Origin: Alysiella filiformis
GTDB lineage: Bacteria > Pseudomonadota > Gammaproteobacteria > Burkholderiales > Neisseriaceae
Assembly: GCF_014054525.1 (NCBI RefSeq)
Contig: NZ_CP059564.1
Span: forward strand, 2,118,357-2,182,356
Direction of reading: 5' to 3'
DNA length: 64,000 nucleotides
The position numbers and the translations under genes are program-made. The notes below the pieces were generated by a model that did no database searches, was not told the DNA's origin, and worked only from the letters and a program-made list of their open reading frames with translations. Of this stretch, positions 18,262 to 25,930 are shown piece after piece. The first letter of the stretch is position 1, and the number at the start of each line of letters is the position of its first letter.

Positions 18262-18737
18262 CATTACTTTTTGAAAAGTAAGCCAAACACCCCAATACAC
18301 ATCTATTTTATTCTTTAAAAAAGTATTTTGGTACTTTCAGGCAGCCTGAAACTTTTGCAAAACTCGGTTTGTAGGGGCTCTGCCCTGTTTAGAATTGCAG
18401 AAATTTTTATTTTTATCAAAAACGTGAACTCGGGATAAGTCACTGTCAATTTGCCAACAAACCTGCCCTCTCTCCCTATGGGAGAGAGTTGGAGAGAGGG
18501 TTTGTTGAGCAGCATACCCTCTCCCCAGCCCTCTCCCACAGGGAGAGGGAGCAAAGTGACTTAAATTTATCAATCACTTTTATCCCGAAATCGCGTTATC
18601 AATAAATTGAAAAAAGGGCAGATATGAAATCTGCCCCTACGAATTGAGTTTTGCAAAAGTTTCAGCCTGAAATGTTTTTTGAAACACAAACTGTTCCACA
18701 TTAAGGTATTTGGCTTACTTTTTTAAAAAGTAAGTCG
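18262..18737. repeat. Nested palindrome enclosing repeat family 1 copy C (18346-18671)
   Basis: The inner part (18346-18671) is a full repeat family 1 copy with TIRs GAAACTTTTGCAAAACTC and GAGTTTTGCAAAAGTTTC. It is flanked by a second inverted pair: TTACTTTTTGAAAAGTAAGC at ~18264 and its counterpart GGCTTACTTTTTTAAAAAGT at ~18709, extended by CCAAACACC / GGTATTTGG. One element therefore seems inserted inside another. No gene in this 660-base gap. Confidence 0.7.
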
Positions 18738-18792
18738 CCGAAGGCAAAATCCATTTTTGTAGGATAATGAAAAGGCTGCCTGAAAACGTTTT

Positions 18793-19596
18793 TTACTGAT
18801 TTTCGCGTATCCACTTTACCCATTTTTCAAACAAATCGGGCTGAATCGCGGCAATGGCAGAACGCTTGAAAACGTGTTTGCCACTCCAAAAATCATCGCC
18901 TTCCAAAGTGGCGAGTTTGCCGCCAGCTTCGGTAAAAATCAACGCGCCTGCGGCATAATCCCACAAATTCTGCCCGCCATGCACATACACATCATAACGC
19001 CCTGCCGCCAAATAACACCAATCCAAAGTGCTGCTTCCCAAACTGCGTATGCTGCGTATGGGCGATAGCGTGTGTATGCGCGTGGACAAATTGCCCGAAC
19101 GCAAACGTTTCACTTCCACCCCCGCCACCGCGTCTTGCAAACGCGGTGATGATTGGCGCAAAGGCAATTTTTGCCCATTCAAAAACGCGCCACCACCTTG
19201 ACTGGCGTAAAACGTTTCTTGGGAAATGGGATTGTGTATCACACCCAGTTGCGGCACGCCCTGCTGCACAAACGCCACCGACACCGCAAAATGCGGCAAA
19301 CCATTCAAAAAATTGGTGGTGCCGTCTATGGGGTCAATAATCCACAAGCCGCTTTGATTGTGTTGCCACAAATGCTTTTGCTGTTCGGGCGACATTTCCT
19401 CGCCCAAAACGGGGGCATTGATGATTTCAGGCAGCCTGAACGCCAGCTGCGCTTGCATGGCAAGGTCGGCTTCGGAAAGCAAACTGCCGTCTGATTTGAT
19501 TTGGCTTTTGGCATTCAAAAAGCGTGGTACGATTTCGGCTTGGGCAACTGTTGCAATTATTTCATTTAATTGAAGTATTTTTTCATGATTTATCAT
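18793..19596 (-). CDS. Inositol monophosphatase family protein
   Basis: 267 residues of the Mg2+-dependent, Li+-sensitive phosphatase superfamily. Metal sites: GEEMS, the signature WIIDPIDGTTNF, and LWDYAAGALIFTEAGG near the C-terminus. Members include SuhB (inositol-1-phosphatase), CysQ and histidinol phosphatase; length and motifs fit the SuhB-like group best but do not settle the substrate. An in-frame uptake sequence encodes FRLPE near residue 53. It is divergent from rsmE with only 62 bases between the starts. Confidence 0.88.
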   Translation of the reverse strand: MINHEKILQLNEIIATVAQAEIVPRFLNAKSQIKSDGSLLSEADLAMQAQLAFRLPEIINAPVLGEEMSPEQQKHLWQHNQSGLWIIDPIDGTTNFLNGLPHFAVSVAFVQQGVPQLGVIHNPISQETFYASQGGGAFLNGQKLPLRQSSPRLQDAVAGVEVKRLRSGNLSTRIHTLSPIRSIRSLGSSTLDWCYLAAGRYDVYVHGGQNLWDYAAGALIFTEAGGKLATLEGDDFWSGKHVFKRSAIAAIQPDLFEKWVKWIRENQ

Positions 19597-19658
19597 AAAT
19601 TTTCCCAGCCAATGCGTGATAAAATGGGCAATATTAACCCATTTAATTCAACAAAACC

Positions 19659-20381
19659 ATGCCCCGATTTTATGTTTCCCAAGATTTATCGCCCCAACAA
19701 ACATTCAGGCTGCCTGAAAACGTGGTGCGCCACATACAGGTTTTGCGTTTGCGCGTGGGCGAAAACATCGTTTTGTTCAACGGCAACGGCAACGCCTACA
19801 TCGCCCATTTACAGGAATTGGGCAAACGCGAAGCCACATGTCAAATCATTGATGTGGCAGAACAATCTGCCGAAAGTCCACTCCATATTCAGTTGGTGCA
19901 AGCCATTTCAAGCGGCGAACGCATGGATTTTACCCTACAAAAAAGCGTGGAATTGGGCGTGAGCCGCATTCAGCCCATTGTCAGCGAACGCTGCGTGGTC
20001 AAACTATCTGGCGAACGCGCCGACAAGCGTGTGCAACGCTGGCAAGAAATCGTGATTGCCGCTTGTGAACAATGTGGGCGAAATCGCATTCCCGAAGTCT
20101 TACCCATTGTTTCTTTAAAAGATTATTTGCAGCAAAAAGAAACGCATTTGCACATTTTGATGAGTTTACGCCACGCCAAAAGTCTGCGCGACATCGACCC
20201 TGTGCCACAAAACATCAGCTTACTCATCGGACCCGAAGGCGGCTGGACGGCAACAGAAGAACAATGGGCATTTGATTCAGGCTGCCAAGCCATCACGCTG
20301 GGCAAGCGCGTGTTGCGTACCGAAACCGCATCGTTGGCAGCCATTGCCGCCATGCAAACTTTGTGGGGCGATTTTGTGTGA
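19659..20381 (+). CDS. rsmE: 16S rRNA (uracil1498-N3)-methyltransferase
   Basis: SPOUT-fold methyltransferase acting on U1498 of 16S rRNA, 240 residues. The N-terminal PUA-like domain begins MPRFYVSQDL. The C-terminal knot carries LLIGPEGGWTATEE and LGKRVLRTETASLAAIA, the two diagnostic RsmE motifs. The uptake-sequence peptide FRLPE occurs at residues ~16-20 in the PUA-like domain. The gene stands alone between divergent and convergent neighbours. Confidence 0.95.
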   Translation: MPRFYVSQDLSPQQTFRLPENVVRHIQVLRLRVGENIVLFNGNGNAYIAHLQELGKREATCQIIDVAEQSAESPLHIQLVQAISSGERMDFTLQKSVELGVSRIQPIVSERCVVKLSGERADKRVQRWQEIVIAACEQCGRNRIPEVLPIVSLKDYLQQKETHLHILMSLRHAKSLRDIDPVPQNISLLIGPEGGWTATEEQWAFDSGCQAITLGKRVLRTETASLAAIAAMQTLWGDFV

Positions 20382-20434
20382 AAAAGGTTTCAGGCAGCCT
20401 GAAAACCCAACATTTCACGCTGCCTGAAAGATGT

Positions 20435-20854
20435 TTACGATTGAAATTCAAAGGGATTGAACAATTTCACGCCCGTCCGCGCAAAATCCGCCACATTGCG
20501 CGTAACCAAAATCAAATTGTGCTGAATGGCAGAGCTGGCAATCCACGCATCATTTTCAGGCGCATGGTCGGGAATATGAAGTTTGGCGCAGATTGTCGCC
20601 GTATGTTCATCAACTTTCAGAATTTTTCCGCTAAAAGTCGGTTTTACGGTTTCATCTAACCAAATTCGCAAAATTCTGCCTTGTTGCACATCTTTGCGTT
20701 CCATTGCCATCACACCACGTTCCAATTCCATCATCACCACGGCATTGGTGTACAAATCACGCTCGTTAATCGTCTTCAACCATTTGAAAACATTTAAATT
20801 ATGTTGCGTTTGGCGGCGCGTGGCACTAATCACATTGGTATCCAACAAATACAT
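20435..20854 (-). CDS. PIN-domain ribonuclease toxin (VapC/FitB type)
   Basis: 139 residues with the PIN pattern: N-terminal Asp in LLDTNVISATRR, acidic residue in MMELERGVMA, and NDAWIASSAIQHNLILVTRNVADF supplying the later acidic and Thr-Arg-Asn residues. Such enzymes cleave tRNA or other RNA when free. Its ATG follows the antitoxin stop directly (TAAATG), the tight coupling expected of a toxin-antitoxin operon. The pair lies between rsmE and murF, breaking up the dcw gene order. Confidence 0.88.
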   Translation of the reverse strand: MYLLDTNVISATRRQTQHNLNVFKWLKTINERDLYTNAVVMMELERGVMAMERKDVQQGRILRIWLDETVKPTFSGKILKVDEHTATICAKLHIPDHAPENDAWIASSAIQHNLILVTRNVADFARTGVKLFNPFEFQS

Positions 20855-21124
20855 TTAATCTTCTCCAAAATCCACAGGGCGACGTTGCGCGCGGCTGCGT
20901 GGCTGCAATTCAAATTCAATTTCTGCCAATGCTGCGGCAATTTCTGGCGGAGGTGTTAAGGCTTCCAACGCGCTGCGAAACGGTTTGCTTTGCTGATAAT
21001 CATCGTATTTCATCAACACAAACATGGGCTTACCGCGATTGGTAATAATCACAGGTGCGGTTTGTGCGTGTTTTTGGGCGAGACTGGTCTTTTGGTTAAA
21101 TTCACGGCTGGTCATCACGGTCAT
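20855..21124 (-). CDS. Phd/YefM-family antitoxin
   Basis: 89 residues from ATG 21122-21124 (GAGGAG upstream); the longer frame to 21157 is rejected. The Phd/YefM fold is visible: TVMTSREFNQ, then APVIITNRGKPMFVLMKYDDYQ. The Pro-rich, acidic C-terminal tail (ALTPPPEIAAALAEIEFELQ) would wrap the PIN toxin encoded immediately downstream. It should also bind DNA to repress its own operon. Confidence 0.85.
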   Translation of the reverse strand: MTVMTSREFNQKTSLAQKHAQTAPVIITNRGKPMFVLMKYDDYQQSKPFRSALEALTPPPEIAAALAEIEFELQPRSRAQRRPVDFGED

Positions 21125-21134
21125 GGTGTTCTCC

Positions 21135-21305
21135 TCAAAAATGTAGTGAAGTATCAATCATTGTGCCATTTTCGCACAAAAAACAGCCGCACTCAACCAA
21201 ACAAAAACCGCGCCAGCCAACCCAATCCCACAAACAACATCGGCAAACCCCATACAGCACGGAACGGTGCTTTTCAAAAAAATCCATTAATTCTTCTCTA
21301 TTCAT
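21135..21305 (-). pseudogene. Small membrane protein gene, apparent one-base frameshift
   Basis: A well-placed AAGGA precedes ATG 21303-21305. The open frame (56 codons) begins MNREELMDFFEKHRSVL and becomes Cys-rich and odd. In the adjacent frame the same DNA reads KAPFRAVWGLPMLFVGLGW and then ARFLFG-stop, a natural membrane segment. One extra A in the run GAAAAG would join them into a 37-residue protein. It ends 10 bases before the antitoxin start. Recognition rests on the hydrophobic pattern only. Confidence 0.35.
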
Positions 21306-21446
21306 TATTTATCCTTATTTTCAAATGATTGGGTTTTCAGGCAGCCTGAAACAACAAAAAACATGAGGCGCGTATCCAACACCCTATTTGATTTGGCGCA
21401 TGATACGCACCCCATGTTTTCGTGTGCATTTCACAATTTCATTTTT

Positions 21447-22802
21447 TTAGGCAAGCAATTCCGCCACCACTTCTTCCATTTTCATAAAACGCGAACCTTT
21501 GATCAACACACTCGCATTTTCAGGCAAATCATGAGTAAGCACTTGAATTAACGGGTCTTTATCGGCAAACCACAACCCATTTCCGCCAAACGCTTCTGCC
21601 GCATGAGCACAAAAATCGCCCACAAAATACGCCTGTTCAATCCCCAATTCACGCGCATAAGTGCCGATTTCTGCGTGCATTTTGGGGGCTTCGTCTTCGC
21701 CCAATTCGCCCATGTCGCCCATCACAAACACGCGCGGCGCGGGCAACTGCGCCAACACGTCCAAAGCGGCTTTCATGCTGTCGGGGTTGGCGTTGTAGGT
21801 GTCGTCCAAAATCGTGCTGTTGCGCTTGCCCTGTTTTGCCTGCAAACGTCCTTTAATGTTCGCAAAATGCGCCAAACCTGCGGCAACTTCGCTTAATTTC
21901 ACGCCAGCCAACACCGCTAAACTCGCTGCCGCGCAAGCATTGCTGATATTGTGTTTGCCCGCCACAGGCAACGCCACGCGAACCGTTTCATTTTGATAAA
22001 CCAAATCAAATTCGCTGCTTAATGCTTTTAAAACAATATTTTGGGCGTGAACATCGCCTTGCTGCAAACCAAAGGTTTTTTGTGTCAAATTTGTGCAGGC
22101 AGCCTGAAAAATCGGCAAATTCACATCATCGGCTGGCAACACAGCCATGCCGTTTTCAGGGCTTAATCCTTGATAAATTTCGCTTTTTGCACGCGCAATG
22201 TCGTCCACGCCATCAAATCCGCAACCGATGTGCGCCCGCATCGCATTGTTTACCAAAGCGATATTGGGACGCGCGATTTGGGTCAATTCCGCCAATTCGC
22301 CAAAATGGTTCATGCCCATTTCAATCACGGCATAACGATGATTTTCGCGTAAATTCAATAGGGTAAGTGGTAAACCGATGTGGTTGTTGAAATTGCCTGC
22401 GGTCGCCAAAACCGCGTTTTCGCCAAAACGGTGGCGCAAAATGGTCGCCAGCATTTCTTTGACGGTGGTTTTGCCGCTTGAACCCGTGATGCCAAACACA
22501 AAGGGATTGATTTCATCACGCCATTTTGCGGCAATTTTTTGCAATGCGGTCAAGGTGTTGTCCACTTTCAGGCAGCCTGAAACGCTTGCCAAATCATCAC
22601 GCGACACCAACGCCCACGCGCCTTTTTCCAAAACTTGGGGGACAAAATCGTGCGCATCGTGGTTCTCGCCAATCAGCGCGACAAACAAATCGCCAGCTTG
22701 GGCTTGGCGGCTGTCGGTAATCACGCGCTGAAATTCAAGGTTTTCAGTGGGTTGTGCCAAGTTTAAGGTTTGGCAAATGAAAGAAAGGGTTAGGGTTTTC
22801 AT
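21447..22802 (-). CDS. murF: UDP-N-acetylmuramoyl-tripeptide--D-Ala-D-Ala ligase
   Basis: Last cytoplasmic ligase of peptidoglycan precursor synthesis, 451 residues, Mur ligase fold. The N-terminal UDP-binding domain contains VITDSRQAQAGDLFVAL. The ATP loop is GITGSSGKTTVKEML. The central domain has IEMGMNHFGEL, and DDTYNANPDSMKAALDVL marks the C-terminal domain. An in-frame uptake sequence encodes SGCLK at ~80, between domains. In Neisseria murF is next to murE and mraY; here NYN, toxin-antitoxin and other genes separate it from murE, and mraY is on the other strand. Confidence 0.96.
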   Translation of the reverse strand: MKTLTLSFICQTLNLAQPTENLEFQRVITDSRQAQAGDLFVALIGENHDAHDFVPQVLEKGAWALVSRDDLASVSGCLKVDNTLTALQKIAAKWRDEINPFVFGITGSSGKTTVKEMLATILRHRFGENAVLATAGNFNNHIGLPLTLLNLRENHRYAVIEMGMNHFGELAELTQIARPNIALVNNAMRAHIGCGFDGVDDIARAKSEIYQGLSPENGMAVLPADDVNLPIFQAACTNLTQKTFGLQQGDVHAQNIVLKALSSEFDLVYQNETVRVALPVAGKHNISNACAAASLAVLAGVKLSEVAAGLAHFANIKGRLQAKQGKRNSTILDDTYNANPDSMKAALDVLAQLPAPRVFVMGDMGELGEDEAPKMHAEIGTYARELGIEQAYFVGDFCAHAAEAFGGNGLWFADKDPLIQVLTHDLPENASVLIKGSRFMKMEEVVAELLA

Positions 22803-22864
22803 AATTTGACTTTAATTAAAAATAGATTGAAATAATGGGAAATGGGTTTCAGGTAGCCTAAAAA

Positions 22865-23686
22865 TCAGATTTTTAATTTGACATACATATGTTCTTGTTC
22901 CCCATCCGCTACTTTTCTCATTTCATAATCAAATACTTCAGGATATTTTTTGATTAGTGTTGTGAATTTAGAACAACCATAGGTTCGTGGGTCAATATCT
23001 ACTTGTAAACGTTTCCATGTTGCACCAAAAGCACTAATTCCTACCCATTCATCATCAAAGTTTTCAAATACTTTTCGTAAAGTATCTAATGGTAATTGGA
23101 TTACTTCTAATTCAGTATTTTTATTAGTTGCATTATTTTTTAATTTATTCTCATTAGATTGATTAATTTGGGTTTTATCAGTTAATGTATTTTCTTGAAT
23201 AACACACTCTTCTGTTTCTGTAACCAAATTTTCCACATAAATAAACTGACTACACGCATTTCTAAAAGCTGCTGGTGTTTGTTTTTTACCAAAGCCATAA
23301 ACAGAAGTTCCGTGTTCTTTTAAACGAATTGCTAATGCCGTAAAATCGCTATCGCTGGATACAATACAAAATCCATCAAAACGGTTTGTATAAAGTAAAT
23401 CCATTGCATCAATAATCATGAAACCATCAGTCGCATTTTTACCTGTGGTAAAAGCAAATTGTTGCATGGGTTTAATTGCTAATTCATTAATAACTTGTTT
23501 CCATTGACCATTAGCAGAAACAAAATTGCCATAAATACGTTTAACAGTCGCTTCGCCAAATTTTGCAACTTCTTCCAAAATGGCTTTGACATCTTTGGCA
23601 GAAGCATTATCCGCATCAATCAATACTGCCAAACGTGCGGATTTTTCTTCTACAATATTGAAGCTGGTTTTAATTTTATTAGACAT
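22865..23686 (-). CDS. NYN-domain putative ribonuclease with C-terminal OST-HTH/LOTUS domain
   Basis: 273 residues. The N-terminal NYN (PIN-like) domain spans ~17-150: first acidic motif LIDADNASAKD, TDGFMIIDAMDLLY, then FCIVSSDSDFTALAIRLKEHG and the G-F-G-K strand. After an Asn/Thr-rich linker (~165-190) the last ~80 residues fit an OST-HTH/LOTUS RNA-binding domain (WVGISAFGATWKRLQ; YGCSKFTTLIKKYPEVF). This architecture is known in bacterial Limkain-b1/YacP-like proteins of uncertain role, probably RNA processing. AAGGAAT precedes the ATG. DNA is more AT-rich than murF. Confidence 0.85.
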   Translation of the reverse strand: MSNKIKTSFNIVEEKSARLAVLIDADNASAKDVKAILEEVAKFGEATVKRIYGNFVSANGQWKQVINELAIKPMQQFAFTTGKNATDGFMIIDAMDLLYTNRFDGFCIVSSDSDFTALAIRLKEHGTSVYGFGKKQTPAAFRNACSQFIYVENLVTETEECVIQENTLTDKTQINQSNENKLKNNATNKNTELEVIQLPLDTLRKVFENFDDEWVGISAFGATWKRLQVDIDPRTYGCSKFTTLIKKYPEVFDYEMRKVADGEQEHMYVKLKI

Positions 23687-23737
23687 TTTTTAATTCCTTA
23701 AAATAAAAAATTGAGATTTCAGGCTGCCTGAAAATAT

Positions 23738-24148
23738 TTACGGACGAATATCCACAATCAAATCAGATGGATATTGTAAAATTGCTGTATCTGCTGTGAG
23801 TAAATTCAATTTTTCGCTGTGTGCTTGGGCAATCAGTAAGCGGTCAAACGGGTCTTTGTGGATAAGTGGCACATGATTGAGCATAAGAATATGATTAATA
23901 TGAATATCCAATAAATGAATGCCCACTTTTTGCATATTTTTCAGCATTTCTTCGGCTTGGTAGGGGAAATCAGGTTTGTTCAAAGCAGCTTTGAGTGTGA
24001 TTTCCCAAATGCTTACCGCGCTGACAAAAAACTGATTTTGTTGGCGATTTTCCAATACAGCAATGATTTCAGACGAAAATTTTTCCTTGCGATTGTCCGC
24101 CAACCACAGCAAAACATGGGTATCCAGCAGATATTTATTCTGTTTCAT
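23738..24148 (-). CDS. PIN-domain toxin of a type II toxin-antitoxin pair
   Basis: 136 residues from ATG 24146-24148. PIN signature: KYLLDTHVLLWLADN, VSAVSIWEITLKAALNK, then HKDPFDRLLIAQAHSEKLNLLTADTAI with the second acidic cluster. This is the VapC-like group often paired with Phd antitoxins. The start overlaps the last 14 bases of the antitoxin gene, so the pair is translationally coupled. Expected activity is RNA cleavage; the target is unknown. Confidence 0.87.
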   Translation of the reverse strand: MKQNKYLLDTHVLLWLADNRKEKFSSEIIAVLENRQQNQFFVSAVSIWEITLKAALNKPDFPYQAEEMLKNMQKVGIHLLDIHINHILMLNHVPLIHKDPFDRLLIAQAHSEKLNLLTADTAILQYPSDLIVDIRP

Positions 24149-24437
24149 CGTATTCCCCTGCAAACAGTTGCTCAATCAAATGGGGATTTTTTTCATCAAA
24201 TTCATCAATGAGTTGTGATAATTTTGCCATCTCGTCCGATTGCATAAAACCAAATAAAGACGGTGTGTCAGGCGCAACTTCAATCGGCACAATCTGCACC
24301 TGCGGTTTGCCTGCTTTGGCAATAATCACGGGTTTGCCGTAGGTTTTGACTTCTTCCACAATCCGCGATAAATGGGTTTTGGCTTCGTGAATGTTGATGA
24401 TTTCGGGCGGGGGGCTGACAAATGGGGTTTGCGACAT
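24135..24437 (-). CDS. Phd/YefM-family antitoxin
   Basis: 100 residues from ATG 24435-24437 with GGAG upstream. The motif INIHEAKTHLSRIVEEVKTYG then KPVIIAKAGKPQVQIVPIE is typical of Phd-type antitoxins. An acidic C-terminus (LIDEFDEKNPHLIEQL) would bind the PIN toxin. An inverted repeat just upstream (24464-24479) is a likely self-operator. Confidence 0.86.
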   Translation of the reverse strand: MSQTPFVSPPPEIINIHEAKTHLSRIVEEVKTYGKPVIIAKAGKPQVQIVPIEVAPDTPSLFGFMQSDEMAKLSQLIDEFDEKNPHLIEQLFAGEYDETE

Positions 24438-24463
24438 GATTTTGCTCCACAAGTTTAGATTAG

Positions 24464-24479
24464 ACTAAATGGATTTAGT
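24464..24479. promoter_or_regulatory. Probable operator of the phd-PIN operon
   Basis: Inverted repeat ACTAAAT-GG-ATTTAGT lies 27 bases upstream of the antitoxin ATG. It is where an autorepressor would bind, within an A/T-rich stretch that could hold the promoter. Confidence 0.5.
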
Positions 24480-24563
24480 TTAATGAAAAATCAAGCAAAA
24501 AACAAGGGCATTCTTTTTTTCAGGCTGCCTGAAAAACCCATCCCCTTGTTCATGAATAAGCCA

Positions 24564-25205
24564 TTATTGAATTGAATCGCGCGGCATGGCATTAACCTGT
24601 TGTAGATTATTGCCTTTTTCTGGCACATCGGCTTGACTGCCCCAAAAATCATAGCCATTTTGTGGCAATTCTTGTGCGTGAATGCCCGTCCATTGTCCAA
24701 AACCTTTCAGGAAATTAAAAGCACTGCGTTGGGTTTGAATGATTTTGTGTTCGGTGTCGTCCGATGAAATTTTGACCAATGGCACTTCAAAACTTTGATA
24801 AGTGTCGCCACCGTGTATCAGCGTAAGGGCATCGCCCATGCCTGTGTGTTTGAGTCCATGGTCGGAAAAATACACCAGCGAGTAGCTTTGTCCTTGTTTT
24901 TTCAAAATTTCCACAATATCGCGCAACAAATCATCGGTTTCTTTAATAGAACTCACATAGCACGACATTTTTTCGCTTTTGTAATCAAATTGCGTTAATT
25001 TGACAGGATATATTTTGCCCTGCTCCATCACCGCCAAAACGCGAAACCGCTCATCAAGCACATCGCCACGTTGATAATGAATGGTGGATAAATGCGATTG
25101 CCACACAATCAAGCCTTTTAGCAGCAAAAGCCAAAACGCCAATTTCAATACAAATCTCAATAAATCAATTATTAAAGTGGTGAGAAAAATACGCGATTTT
25201 TTCAT
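24564..25205 (-). CDS. Truncated sulfatase / phosphoethanolamine-transferase-like membrane protein
   Basis: 213 residues. An N-terminal membrane anchor (~9-33) is followed at ~80 by only the last third of an alkaline-phosphatase-superfamily domain: KETDDLLRDIVEILKKQGQ, then SLVYFSDHGLKHTG with the second metal-site Asp-His, and the VPLVKIS and FGQWTGI segments. The nucleophile Thr and first metal site of EptA/sulfatase enzymes are missing, and a GDVLDERFRVLAVMEQGK stretch joins the two parts. It looks like an internally deleted remnant of a cell-envelope phosphoethanolamine or sulfatase enzyme, probably inactive, yet the frame stays open. Confidence 0.65.
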   Translation of the reverse strand: MKKSRIFLTTLIIDLLRFVLKLAFWLLLLKGLIVWQSHLSTIHYQRGDVLDERFRVLAVMEQGKIYPVKLTQFDYKSEKMSCYVSSIKETDDLLRDIVEILKKQGQSYSLVYFSDHGLKHTGMGDALTLIHGGDTYQSFEVPLVKISSDDTEHKIIQTQRSAFNFLKGFGQWTGIHAQELPQNGYDFWGSQADVPEKGNNLQQVNAMPRDSIQ

Positions 25206-25234
25206 GATTTTGACTTTCAGGCAGCCTGAAAAAC

Positions 25235-25561
25235 TTATTTCGCCATAAATTGATGTAAATAGCGTTGTTTTAAATTGATTTTTTCACGCTGATTTTTGGC
25301 GTATTCTGCTGCCAATCGTTCCGCCAAGTGATGTTGCCAATAGAATGCAAAATACTGTTTTCCATCTTTCCCCATCGCCCAAACATCGCTGATTTCACGT
25401 TCTAAAATGGGCGAAATCGCTTCCAAATCCAATAAATGCGGCGAGCGCAAAGCCATTTTTTGCTTTGAACGCCAGCATTTGTGCCAAAGTTTTTTGTCTT
25501 GTTTTTCGCTGCGGCAGCTTGTGTGTCCCATAATGGGATTTTTTCGTTTGCTTCTGCTCAT
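25235..25561 (-). CDS. Small basic conserved hypothetical protein
   Basis: 108 residues, strongly basic at the N-terminus (MSRSKRKNPIMGHTSCRSEKQDK) with tryptophans spaced through it. Similar small proteins starting MSRSKRKxPI occur in many proteobacteria with no known role. No signal peptide or membrane segment. AAGGAAA precedes the ATG, and an uptake sequence lies before and after it. Confidence 0.55.
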   Translation of the reverse strand: MSRSKRKNPIMGHTSCRSEKQDKKLWHKCWRSKQKMALRSPHLLDLEAISPILEREISDVWAMGKDGKQYFAFYWQHHLAERLAAEYAKNQREKINLKQRYLHQFMAK

Positions 25562-25601
25562 TTGATTTTCCTTTGTTTTTTATTTTCAGGCTGCCTGAAA
25601 T

Positions 25602-25793
25602 TTACATTTCACTGTTATCTATATGATTAATCAACATAGGATTCAATTTTTCTACTGAATGTAAAAACCTATCACTTGCTTGATTTTTCTTACCCCTATT
25701 AACACAAGCAGAATGCAAATATTCATATAATTTAGTAATTTCATCTTTTTGTGAAAAATCATAAGGCAATTCAAAAAACTCAAACTTATACAT
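25602..25793 (-). CDS. Hypothetical protein, possibly downstream partner of the PLD-like gene
   Basis: 63 residues, soluble, AT-rich (ELPYDFSQKDEITKLYEYLH; DRFLHSVEKLN). No family recognised and no clear ribosome site. It shares the low GC of the PLD-like gene upstream on the same strand and is separated from it only by the Correia-like element, so the two may once have been adjacent or continuous. Confidence 0.4.
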   Translation of the reverse strand: MYKFEFFELPYDFSQKDEITKLYEYLHSACVNRGKKNQASDRFLHSVEKLNPMLINHIDNSEM

Positions 25794-25823
25794 AAATTTT
25801 AATAATTTAGTATGATTTTCTTT

Positions 25824-25930
25824 TATAGTGAATTCAATTTAAACCAGTACAGCGTTGTCAGCTCCCTTATGTACTGGGTGTACACGGCGGTCGCTGTCGC
25901 CTTGTCCTGATTTAAATTGAATCCACTATA
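25824..25930. mobile_element. Correia-like repeat-enclosed element (CREE), 107 bp
   Basis: Terminal inverted repeats TATAGTGAATTCAATTTAAA (left) and the complement of TATAGTGGATTCAATTTAAA (right, ending CACTATA). The inside has ACCAGTACAGCGTTG and TCGCCTTGTCCTGA, as in the short internally deleted CREEs of Neisseria. The ends are TA, the known target. The right end supplies the stop codon of the PLD-like gene. Confidence 0.85.
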
